Position numbers and translations under genes: made by a program
NCBI RefSeq assembly: GCF_025264665.1
Contig: NZ_CP073697.1
Span: forward strand, 4,259,501-4,323,500
Direction: 5' to 3'
DNA from: Edaphobacter flagellatus
Lineage (GTDB): Bacteria > Acidobacteriota > Terriglobia > Terriglobales > Acidobacteriaceae
DNA: 64,000 bases
Shown: positions 36,400-45,130 of the stretch, one piece after another
How positions within the stretch are numbered: the first letter of the stretch is position 1
Layout: each line of letters begins with the position of its first letter
The notes under the pieces: generated by a model
Told to the model about the DNA's origin: nothing
Database searches by the model: none
The model's input: only the letters and a program-made list of their open reading frames with translations

Positions 36400-36424
36400 A
36401 TTAACCCGAGGAACGAGGTGAGCT

Positions 36425-37441
36425 ATGCATTTGCGTGGATTCGGATGGAGTTCGGTCATAAAGAGGATGTCTGGCTTGCTGCTGGGGCTTGTTACGGCGG
36501 CGATGCTTTTGTGGACTTCAGGTATGTATGCGCAGCGTGAAGGTGCTGCGCGAGTAAGTGTGCCGGAAGCACAGGCGTATGCGACAGCGGCGCTACAGGC
36601 GAGGATTGCGAGCGAACGCGGGATGATTGAAGCGGGAGAGCGGCAGCACTTCTCTGAAGAGCGGATGGGTTATCTGTGGGCGACGCTGGCGGTGGATTAT
36701 CGCAAGGCGGGGGACTTCAATGCGGCGGAAGACGCGTACATCCGAGCGCTTGATCTGCTGAAGCGCAATGCTTCCTCGGCTCGCAACTATGCGGTGGCGC
36801 TGGATAATTTCGCGATGCTGTACCTGACATATGGGCGGCTGGAGGAGGCAGAGAGCTACAACAGTCAGGCAGCAAAGATACGGAGCGGGCTTGGATTTCC
36901 GCTGGATGCGGCGCGATCGGAAGGGCATCGGGCGGAGATCGATCTGGCAAAGCACAAGTTCAAGGAGACGGAGGCGGAGGCGAATCATGCGCTTCAGGTA
37001 TTTGAGGCAGAGCATGATGCTGAGCTACTGGACGTGACCTCGGCACTGAATGCTTTGGCGTATGCGCGTTGCATGCAGAAGAACTGCGGACAGGGGATGC
37101 AGGATGCTGTGCGGTCTTTGGATCTGGCGCGTCGTCATTTTGGGGCCGATTCGATGCCTGCTGCACATGCATTGCTGGCGGTTGGGTTTGCGCGATGGAA
37201 GACGGGCCAGATAGAAGAGGCGGATCGAACGATGCGGACGGCGATTGAGATGATGCGGGCGCATCCGGGGTCGGAACGAGCGCAGCTGTTAGCGCTTGCG
37301 GAGTATCGCGATTATCTGAAACAGGTACACAATCCAGGAGACGCGGAGTGGGCGGAGAAGATGACGACGGAGGTGCGCAATCATGATTCGTACTGCGGGA
37401 CGTGCATCAACGTGCGCAGTCTTTCGAATGCGATGAGGTAA
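36425..37441 (+). CDS. Secreted TPR protein
   Basis: 338 residues. The start has a strong ribosome site (GAGGTGA, 5 bases upstream). A signal sequence ends near MYAQR and is followed by tetratricopeptide-like repeats: YLWATLAVDYRKAGDFNAAEDAY, then DNFAMLYLTYGRLEEAESY, and more to about residue 300. The Cys-containing tail (YCGTCI) may be redox-active or just structural. TPRs imply a scaffold role in the periplasm; no partner is evident from the neighbours. Confidence 0.8.
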   Translation: MHLRGFGWSSVIKRMSGLLLGLVTAAMLLWTSGMYAQREGAARVSVPEAQAYATAALQARIASERGMIEAGERQHFSEERMGYLWATLAVDYRKAGDFNAAEDAYIRALDLLKRNASSARNYAVALDNFAMLYLTYGRLEEAESYNSQAAKIRSGLGFPLDAARSEGHRAEIDLAKHKFKETEAEANHALQVFEAEHDAELLDVTSALNALAYARCMQKNCGQGMQDAVRSLDLARRHFGADSMPAAHALLAVGFARWKTGQIEEADRTMRTAIEMMRAHPGSERAQLLALAEYRDYLKQVHNPGDAEWAEKMTTEVRNHDSYCGTCINVRSLSNAMR

Positions 37442-37468
37442 CGGAAGTGGAGGGTATGGGCGGGTGCT

Positions 37469-38701
<1,233 letters not shown>

Positions 38702-38767
38702 AAACTCTCCACCCTTAAGTTTACCATTCGGCGGGTGTTGGGCTTCGCGATACACTTGGGGAGGTAA

Positions 38768-38844
38768 GGCCCGGTAGCTCAGTTGCATAGAGCAGCGCAC
38801 TCCTAACGCGAAGGTCGCAGGTTGGACTCCTGCCCGGGCCACCA
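38768..38844 (+). tRNA. tRNA-Arg(CCT), atypical
   Basis: 77 bases including encoded CCA. The acceptor stem GGCCCGG/CCGGGCC, D stem GCTC/GAGC and T stem GCAGG/CCTGC are perfect. The anticodon loop CTCCTAA gives CCT (reads AGG). Oddities: D-loop position 19 is C (38786) and T-loop position 56 is G (38824), a swap of the normal G19-C56 tertiary pair. Both ends of the anticodon stem mispair (G27-A43 and A31-C39), leaving three Watson-Crick pairs. It may be a functional divergent tRNA or a decaying copy. Confidence 0.85.
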
Positions 38845-38876
38845 ACCCCCCCTTGGAATACGCAAAAAGGGCATTG

Positions 38877-39518
38877 ATGCGACTGTTCAGGAAAAAACTC
38901 AAGCAAGAACACAAGATTATGCTGCAGGCGGAGCGCGCTTCAGGGGCCCTGCTGCCCGAATACCATCGTCCTACAGAAGAGTGCCCGCACCCGGAGCGCT
39001 GGCATATGTACGACTCGATGACGGCAGAGGCGGAGGTCCTGGAGTTTATTCAAACGCTGGTGATGACGATCAAGCCGAATCTGATAGTGGAGACTGGATC
39101 GTTTTTAGGCGCGAGCACGCTGTGGATTGCGAAGGGACTTAAAGCCAACGGTTTTGGCAAGGTCATCAGCTGTGAGTTCGATCCTGTCGTTTTTGCGAAA
39201 GCAAAGGAGAAGATCGATGCTTCGGGGTTGGGGGAGTGGATCGATCTGCGAAATGAATCCAGTCTTGAGATGACGGTCGATGGGACGATTGACCTGTTTT
39301 TTTCAGACAGCGATACGCCGATACGTGCTTCGGAGATCCGGCGGTTCCTGCCCCAGATCTCTCCTAACGGAATTATTTTGATTCATGACGCCAGCTCGCA
39401 CCTGAAGGTTGTGCGCGAGGCGGCGTTTGCATTGGAACGGGAGGGACTGCTGTCCTGTGTCTTTCTTCCAACGCCGAGAGGATTAGTTGTTGCTCAGAAG
39501 CGAGAGGGGCGTAAATAG
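38877..39518 (+). CDS. Class I SAM-dependent methyltransferase-like protein
   Basis: 213 residues. Glycine-rich motif I appears as [12 protein letters not shown] near residue 77, then motif II-like SCEFDP with the acidic residue that binds the ribose of SAM, and LFFSDSD and GIILIHDAS later in the fold. It resembles the Methyltransferase_24 or cephalosporin-hydroxylase-like group; the acceptor is unknown. I chose the ATG at 38877 (AAGGG upstream); a TTG at 38853 adds 8 residues. It starts 33 bases after the tRNA. Confidence 0.8.
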   Translation: MRLFRKKLKQEHKIMLQAERASGALLPEYHRPTEECPHPERWHMYDSMTAEAEVLEFIQTLVMTIKPNLIVETGSFLGASTLWIAKGLKANGFGKVISCEFDPVVFAKAKEKIDASGLGEWIDLRNESSLEMTVDGTIDLFFSDSDTPIRASEIRRFLPQISPNGIILIHDASSHLKVVREAAFALEREGLLSCVFLPTPRGLVVAQKREGRK

Positions 39519-39574
39519 CCGGTTCTCGTCTTGGGCGATGAGCAAGACGACGCTTGCACTTCTGCGCTCGCTTA

Positions 39575-39600
39575 TCATGTTTGGCTGGAGCCAAACATGA
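39575..39600 (+). promoter_or_regulatory. Palindrome covering the start codon of the FAH gene
   Basis: TCATGTTTGGCT and AGCCAAACATGA are perfect 12-bp arms around a GG loop. The right arm contains the ATG at 39597, and the GGAG ribosome site straddles loop and stem, so the folded mRNA would block initiation. The same DNA could instead be an operator. Confidence 0.55.
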
Positions 39601-40418
39601 GGCTGTATCGCACGCTGAAGGGTAATTTGATTGAACGGGACGGGGCTTATTTTGAAGCTCCTGAAGGTGATTGGGATGCATTGCTGAACCATCCTGCGCT
39701 TCTGGAGATTGCGCGCGAGGCCACTTCGAAGAAGGCTGTTGTTCTGGATTCGGCAGATGTACTTGCGCCAATCGATAAGCAAGAGGTGTGGGCTGCTGGC
39801 GTGACGTACTATCGCAGCCGCGATGCGCGCATGGAGGAGAGTAAAGACGCTGGCGGCGGTAGCTTTTATGACCGCGTGTACATGGCGGAGCGTCCGGAGC
39901 TTTTCTTCAAGGCGGCTGGATGGCGTGTGGTTGCGCCGGGCGGTGAGGTTCGCATTCGTCGTGATGCGAAGTGGTCGGTGCCGGAGCCGGAGCTGACGTT
40001 GGTGGCGAATGCGTCGGGCAAGCTGGTGGGTGTGACGATCGGCAATGACATGAGCTCGCGCGATATCGAAGGAGAGAATCCACTCTATTTGCCGCAGGCT
40101 AAGGTCTACAACGGGAGCTGTGCTCTTGGGCCTGCGGTCTTGTTGCTGGAGGCTCCGCTGGATCGGTCGACGTCTGTCGAGATGGCGATTCAGCGGGATG
40201 GGAAGATCGCATTTGCCGGACGCACTACGCTGGCGGAGCTGAAGCGCGAGGCTGAAGAGCTGCTGGGGTATCTCTTTCGCGAGCTGGAATTTCCTTGCGG
40301 TGTGTATCTGATGACGGGCACGGGTATTGTGCCGCCGGATGATTTCACGCTTGCTGTGGGGGACCGGGTTCGCATTGCGATTCAGGGAATTGGGACGCTT
40401 GAGAATACGGTAGGTTGA
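39597..40418 (+). CDS. Fumarylacetoacetate hydrolase (FAH)-family enzyme
   Basis: 273 residues. It has the FAH fold with the metal-binding acidic triad: the EPELTLV segment, the Asp of [14 protein letters not shown] and surrounding residues. [13 protein letters not shown] and the [16 protein letters not shown] stretch resemble the sugar-acid dehydratase branch (2-keto-3-deoxy-arabinonate dehydratase, AraD1/KdaD-like), so a C5 sugar-acid step is possible. I chose the ATG at 39597; the frame is open from 39531 (MGDEQ) but that start lacks a ribosome site and would pass through the palindrome. Confidence 0.83.
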   Translation: MRLYRTLKGNLIERDGAYFEAPEGDWDALLNHPALLEIAREATSKKAVVLDSADVLAPIDKQEVWAAGVTYYRSRDARMEESKDAGGGSFYDRVYMAERPELFFKAAGWRVVAPGGEVRIRRDAKWSVPEPELTLVANASGKLVGVTIGNDMSSRDIEGENPLYLPQAKVYNGSCALGPAVLLLEAPLDRSTSVEMAIQRDGKIAFAGRTTLAELKREAEELLGYLFRELEFPCGVYLMTGTGIVPPDDFTLAVGDRVRIAIQGIGTLENTVG

Positions 40419-40437
40419 ACGTCCCCTCGAATGTCAT

Positions 40438-41682
40438 TTAGCGGATGAGCACGGAGACGATGCTGGCGCTCATGAGGTTGGCCATAGTTCCGGCGAGCAT
40501 GGCTCGGAGTCCGAGGCGGGCGAGATCGTTACGGCGGTTGGGGATGAGAGCCCCGATCCCGCCGATCTGCATGCCGACAGAGCCGATGTTGGCGAAGCCG
40601 CAGAGAGCGAAGGTCGCGATGGCGAGTGTACGGGTGGAGATGGCTCCCGCGTGCGCGAGCGTGCCGAGCTGGTTGTAGGCAATGAACTCGTTGAGCACGG
40701 CGCGTGTGCCGATGAGGTTGCCGACGAGGCGAGCGTCCTTCCAGGGGATGCCGATGAGCCAGGCGATGGGAGAACAGAGTGTGCCGAGCGCGTTGCCGAG
40801 CGAGTGCGGGAAGGGAATGTGTCCGTGCGCCCAGGCCCAGTTAGAGATGCCGAGCATGATGGCATTGATGAGTCCAACGATGGCGAGGAAACTGATGAGC
40901 ATGATGGCGACGTTGAAGGCGAGTGCGCCGCCGTCGATGGTGCCGCGGGCAATGGAACCGATGAGGTTCTCGTTGGCGTGTTCTTCGCTGGGCGGCATGC
41001 GGACGGTACCGAGCGTGGCGGGAGTTTCCGTTTCGGGCACAAGCATCTTGGAGAGGAGGATGGTGCCGGGGGCGGTCATGATGACGGCGGAGAGGAGGTC
41101 CTGCGCGCGGATGCCGAAGAGGATGTAGGCCGCCATGATGCCTCCGGAGACGTGGGCCATGCCGGAGGTCATGATGGTCATCAGCTCGGACTGCGTGGCG
41201 TTGGGGAGGAAGGGGCGGATGGTGAGGGGAGCCTCGGTCTGTCCCATGAAGATGGACGCGGCGACGTTGGTGGATTCGGCGCCGCTGGTTCCCATGGTGC
41301 GCTGCATGAGCCAGGCAACAATCTGAATGACACGCTGCATGATGCCGAGGTGATAGAGCATGGCGAAGAGCGCGGAAACGAAGATGATGGTGGGCAGGAC
41401 GGCGAAGGCGAAGACGGCGAGTGGGCTTTTGGGATCGCCGAGCGGGCCGAAGACCATGGCGGAGCCGTCGGCGGCATGGCCGAGCAGGGCGGTGACGGCG
41501 TCTGAGCCGGTCTTCAGGATGCGTTGACCGTAGCTGACCTTGAGGACGAGGAAGGCGAAGAAGATCTGCAGGCCGAGTCCCCAGGCGACGGTGCGCCAGC
41601 GGATGGAACGGCGGTCGGTGGAGAGAGCCCAGGCGATTGCGAGAAGGACGACAAGTCCAAGAAGACCGGTGAATCGAGACAA
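40438..41682 (-). CDS. nupC: Concentrative nucleoside transporter (CNT family)
   Basis: 414 residues with about ten membrane spans. Cation-coupled nucleoside uptake. CNT signatures: ESTNVAASIFMGQTEAPL, SGMAHVSGG, LNEFIAYNQL and ALCGFANIGS. It lies last in a minus-strand run with cdd, deoA and a GGDEF gene, so it probably imports the nucleosides that Cdd and DeoA use. Specificity is not readable from sequence, and the nupC symbol is by family only. Confidence 0.9.
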   Translation of the reverse strand: MSRFTGLLGLVVLLAIAWALSTDRRSIRWRTVAWGLGLQIFFAFLVLKVSYGQRILKTGSDAVTALLGHAADGSAMVFGPLGDPKSPLAVFAFAVLPTIIFVSALFAMLYHLGIMQRVIQIVAWLMQRTMGTSGAESTNVAASIFMGQTEAPLTIRPFLPNATQSELMTIMTSGMAHVSGGIMAAYILFGIRAQDLLSAVIMTAPGTILLSKMLVPETETPATLGTVRMPPSEEHANENLIGSIARGTIDGGALAFNVAIMLISFLAIVGLINAIMLGISNWAWAHGHIPFPHSLGNALGTLCSPIAWLIGIPWKDARLVGNLIGTRAVLNEFIAYNQLGTLAHAGAISTRTLAIATFALCGFANIGSVGMQIGGIGALIPNRRNDLARLGLRAMLAGTMANLMSASIVSVLIR

Positions 41683-41774
41683 AGGCGTGACTCTCCTAAC
41701 TACAAGGCGATCCAGTATCTGGATGAGTGTAACGGGAATGTACCTGTAGCAACCAGATGTTTATTGTAGGTGGG

Positions 41775-43079
41775 CTAGAGTCCTGCGGCGCGGCTGCGGA
41801 AGCGCCCGCTGGCCGTCATGGAGGGGATGCTGTCGAGGCGGATGTGGCGCAGCGGGGTGCGCTTCTGTTTGAGCGAGTACATACGCAGGTCGGCGATGCG
41901 GAGGAGGCGCGTGGGATCGGCTGCGTCTTCGGGGTAAAGGGCAATGCCGATAGAGGCAGAGACCTGGAGAATGTTGCCGTCGAAGACGAAGGGAAGCTCG
42001 ATGGTCTGGCGGATCGTTTCGCTGAGCTCTTCGATCGAGTGTGTGTGGCCGGAGTTGCAGGTGACGAGAGTGAACTCGTCGCCGCCGAGGCGTGCGAGAG
42101 AGTCGAAGCCGTGGAGCTGTTCGCGCAGATTGGAGGCGACGTGGCGCAGGAGCTGATCGCCTGCCTCGTGGCCGTAGGTGTCGTTGATCTGCTTGAAGCC
42201 GTCGAGGTCGCACATGAAGACGGCAAGGATGGATTCGGCGCGGCGGCAGCGGTCGAGAGCGGCGGTGAGATGGTTCTCGAAGGCGCGGCGGTTGGCGAGG
42301 CCGGTGAGCTCGTCGTGCAGAGCCAGCCAGCGGTTGTTCGAGACCTGCTCTTCGAGCATGACGAGGATCATGCCGATGGAGATGAGAGACTTCTGCATGT
42401 TCCAGACGTGCGATGCGATGTCGGCGACATAGCGATAGGGGACGATGAAGGGATGGATGAAGAAGCAGATGGCCCAGATGAAGAATCCGGTGAGGATAGC
42501 GAGGCGTCCTGTGCTGCGGCCGGGGAGACGGCGGCGGAACTTGAGTCCGGCGATGAGGTAGACGCCGGCGAGCGACCAGTAGACGGCATCTCGATACTGG
42601 CCATAGTAGGCAAGCAGGCCGATGGTGATCCATCCGGCGAGATGGATGATTGTGACGCGCTGCGGGCGGCGAAGAAGGATCGAGCTGGCAATGGCAATGA
42701 TGATTCCGAGAGCGACCCAGGGATAGTAGGCCACTCCCTTGAAGATGTGCAGGCCATAGGTGGTATTGATGGCCAGCAGGGGAAGGCCGTTGAGGGCGAG
42801 ATAGAGAAAGCGTGTCCTGGCAGGGATGGGGTGCTTGCGGGAGTCCCAGGTGAAGACCATGCCGGCGAGCAGGTAGCAGTCGAGAACGACGATGTGCAGG
42901 ATGGTGGCAGGCAGGCCGTTTTGCGCATAGAAGATGTGCGCCATGGATTCGACGAGCGTAATGAGCAGTCCAGCAATCCAGATATCGGCTTGCTCCTGCG
43001 GGTGCCGACGGCGCATCAAGAGCAGAATGGCGATTAAGATCGCCAAGGCAGAGAGGTCGGGGAGAAAAGAGTAGTTCAT
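41775..43079 (-). CDS. Membrane-bound diguanylate cyclase (GGDEF)
   Basis: 434 residues. Seven or eight membrane helices (about 1-240) form an MHYT- or MASE-like sensor of unclear type. A GGDEF domain follows with an intact GGDEF at about residue 331 (LARLGGDEFTLV), preceded by DLDGFKQIND. The inhibitory I-site RxxD is missing: the position reads HGFD, so weak product feedback is predicted. It makes c-di-GMP, which could activate the PilZ domain of BcsAB elsewhere in this window. It sits inside a nucleoside-salvage gene run. Confidence 0.88.
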   Translation of the reverse strand: MNYSFLPDLSALAILIAILLLMRRRHPQEQADIWIAGLLITLVESMAHIFYAQNGLPATILHIVVLDCYLLAGMVFTWDSRKHPIPARTRFLYLALNGLPLLAINTTYGLHIFKGVAYYPWVALGIIIAIASSILLRRPQRVTIIHLAGWITIGLLAYYGQYRDAVYWSLAGVYLIAGLKFRRRLPGRSTGRLAILTGFFIWAICFFIHPFIVPYRYVADIASHVWNMQKSLISIGMILVMLEEQVSNNRWLALHDELTGLANRRAFENHLTAALDRCRRAESILAVFMCDLDGFKQINDTYGHEAGDQLLRHVASNLREQLHGFDSLARLGGDEFTLVTCNSGHTHSIEELSETIRQTIELPFVFDGNILQVSASIGIALYPEDAADPTRLLRIADLRMYSLKQKRTPLRHIRLDSIPSMTASGRFRSRAAGL

Positions 43080-43106
43080 CAGGCTGGTTGCTTTCGTTGG
43101 TTAGCA

Positions 43107-43140
43107 GGCCCTTCTTTTGCCGACAAAAGAAGAGGGGCCC
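43107..43140. promoter_or_regulatory. Bulged hairpin in the GGDEF gene leader
   Basis: GGCCCTTCTTTTG (43107-43119) pairs with CAAAAGAAG and GGGGCC, with a short bulge, 28 bases upstream of the GGDEF start on the minus strand. It may attenuate or protect the GGDEF mRNA. Confidence 0.4.
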
Positions 43141-43184
43141 ATGGTTAGCCTGCTGCATGGGGAGTTTTTGTACCAACATTATGA

Positions 43185-43238
43185 GTCAAATAGCGGCCGA
43201 AGCGAAGATGAATTTATTGTCTTCGGCCGCTATTTGAC
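43185..43238 (-). terminator. Long hairpin after deoA
   Basis: Two perfect 18-bp arms with an 18-nt loop that can partly refold (CGAAGA / TCTTCG). It is 32 bases downstream of the deoA stop. There is no T-rich tail on the minus strand, so it may be a stability or pause element rather than an intrinsic terminator. Confidence 0.55.
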
Positions 43239-43270
43239 CGTAAAGGCTGGAGTTGCTGGAGTTACAGGGA

Positions 43271-44656
43271 CTATTTGCCGAGCGATGCGGCTGTGATGGT
43301 TTCCCGGATCAGTGGGGCCACGGTTGGCGGCGCGTCCGCGATGACGATGGTGTCGAGCAGCATCTGCTCCGGTTCGTTGAGCAGAGCGGCGTCTTCGCTG
43401 AAGAGAGTGAAGAGCTGTTGGCCCTGTTCGATGCGGTTGCCGAGCTTGGCGTGGGACTCGATACCCGCTTGCGCGCTGACGGGATCGCCGGGTTTGGCAC
43501 GGCCTGCGCCGAGCCGCTGAACGGCCCAGCCGACCTGCTTGCAGTCCATGGAGGCGAGATAGCCGGAGCGTGAAGCCTTGAGTACGCGCGTGGCGGAAGG
43601 TTTGTGGCGGGTGGCGGGTGCGTCGAAGACGCTGATGTCTCCTCCCTGGGCTTCGATGATGCGGAGCCAGGCCTTGTAGGCTTCGCCGGACTGGAGGATC
43701 TGGTCGGAGAGCTTCGCGCCCTCTTCGGGATTGCTGGCGTGGCCTGCGAGGTGCAGCATCCAACCGGAGAGGATATTGGATAGCTCGATCAGATCGGCCG
43801 ACATGGGGTGACGCTTGTTCTGCATGATGTCGACGCACTCCCAGACTTCGATCCAGTTGCCGGAGAAGCGGCCGAGTGGCTCGTCCATCGAGGTGAGGAG
43901 GGCGGCGGTGCGGGTGCCGGCGGATTCGCCGGTACGAACCATCAGCTCGGCGAGGAACTTTGATTTTTCGTAGGTGGGCATGAAGGCGCCGGAGCCAACC
44001 TTGACGTCGAGAACGAGGGCGTTGAGGCTCTCGGCGAGCTTCTTGCTCATAATGCTGGCCGTGATGAGGAAGGGGGACTCGACGGTGCCGGTGTGATCGC
44101 GCAGGGCATAGAGGGTGCGGTCGGCTGGGACGATGCGCGGTGTCTGGCCGATGAGTGCTGCGCCACACTTGCGAAGCGTATCGGCGAGTTGCTGCAGATT
44201 GAGCTGCGTATTGAAGCCGGGAATGGTTTCGAGCTTGTCGAGTGTGCCGCCAGTGTGCCCGAGAGAACGGCCGCTGATCATGGGGACGCAGATGCCGGGG
44301 ACTCCAGAGGTTGTTGGGTGGGCGAGACCCGCGGCGGCGAGGATGGGGGCGATGAGCAGGGATGTCTTGTCGCCGACTCCGCCGGTGGAGTGCTTGTCGA
44401 TGGTGAAGGTGTGAAGCGGTGCGGCGTCGAAGGTATCGCCGGAGAAGCGCATGGCCGAGGTGAGCGTGGCAAGTTCGCGCGGGTCGAGGCCGCGAAGGAA
44501 GATCGCCATGAGAAGTGCGGCGATCTGTGCGTCGGTGACGAGCTGGCGGTCGGGAGTGCGCTCGACGATGGCGCGAACTAAGGCGCGGATTTCGTCGTCG
44601 GTGAGGGTGAGTCCGTCGCGCTTGTGAAGGATGACGTCGATGGGATGAATGTTCAT
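43271..44656 (-). CDS. deoA: Thymidine / pyrimidine-nucleoside phosphorylase
   Basis: 461 residues, family NP-II. Phosphorolysis of thymidine or uridine to base plus (deoxy)ribose-1-phosphate. The signature SGRSLGHTGGTLDKLE and phosphate loop KHSTGGVGDKTS are present, and the C-terminal alpha/beta domain is complete. It begins 19 bases after the cdd stop, so the two are probably co-transcribed for pyrimidine salvage. Confidence 0.93.
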   Translation of the reverse strand: MNIHPIDVILHKRDGLTLTDDEIRALVRAIVERTPDRQLVTDAQIAALLMAIFLRGLDPRELATLTSAMRFSGDTFDAAPLHTFTIDKHSTGGVGDKTSLLIAPILAAAGLAHPTTSGVPGICVPMISGRSLGHTGGTLDKLETIPGFNTQLNLQQLADTLRKCGAALIGQTPRIVPADRTLYALRDHTGTVESPFLITASIMSKKLAESLNALVLDVKVGSGAFMPTYEKSKFLAELMVRTGESAGTRTAALLTSMDEPLGRFSGNWIEVWECVDIMQNKRHPMSADLIELSNILSGWMLHLAGHASNPEEGAKLSDQILQSGEAYKAWLRIIEAQGGDISVFDAPATRHKPSATRVLKASRSGYLASMDCKQVGWAVQRLGAGRAKPGDPVSAQAGIESHAKLGNRIEQGQQLFTLFSEDAALLNEPEQMLLDTIVIADAPPTVAPLIRETITAASLGK

Positions 44657-44675
44657 GGGAGCTGAAGAGTATCAG

Positions 44676-45113
44676 TTATGCGTTGTCGGTATTTAAACGG
44701 AATGCGGCAGGCAGGAGATCGTGCATCGTCATGCGCGTAAGAGAGCCGTCTTGGGCAGGGAAGAAGATTTCGGTTGTTGCGGAGCTGAACTCGTGGAGGG
44801 TCTGGCGGCAGGCTCCGCAAGGCTGGCTGGAGGCGTTATTGAGGTTAGCGATGACGGCGGCGCGAACGCGGAGGGCGGGGCCGTGCAGAGCGACGGCAGC
44901 AGCGATGGCGGATTGTTCGGCACAGGTGGTGAGGCGGTAGGAGGCGTTCTCGACGTTGCAGCCGGTGACGATGTTGCCGTCTTCGAGGAGGAGGGCGGAG
45001 CCGACGCGGAAGTGGCTGTAGGGTGCGTAGGCGTTGGCGGCGACGGCGCGCGCTTTCTGCTGCAGAGCTTCGAGTTGCTTCGAAGAGATGCCCGATGTGT
45101 TGTTTTGCGACAT
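44676..45113 (-). CDS. cdd: Cytidine deaminase
   Basis: 145 residues, the short homotetrameric type. It converts cytidine to uridine and deoxycytidine to deoxyuridine, feeding DeoA. The zinc site is complete: CAEQSA with the catalytic Glu, and PCGACRQTLHEF with the two distal cysteines. It is the first gene of the minus-strand salvage run and faces cheA, with only 17 bases between coding regions. Confidence 0.95.
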   Translation of the reverse strand: MSQNNTSGISSKQLEALQQKARAVAANAYAPYSHFRVGSALLLEDGNIVTGCNVENASYRLTTCAEQSAIAAAVALHGPALRVRAAVIANLNNASSQPCGACRQTLHEFSSATTEIFFPAQDGSLTRMTMHDLLPAAFRLNTDNA

Positions 45114-45130
45114 GGGATTGAGGCTAACGG

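Noticed and set aside
41757..43037. Open frames of 426 codons (plus) and about 470 codons (minus, other phase) over the GGDEF gene
   Set aside because: Both are acidic or Arg/Pro/His-rich shadows of the 434-residue GGDEF protein.
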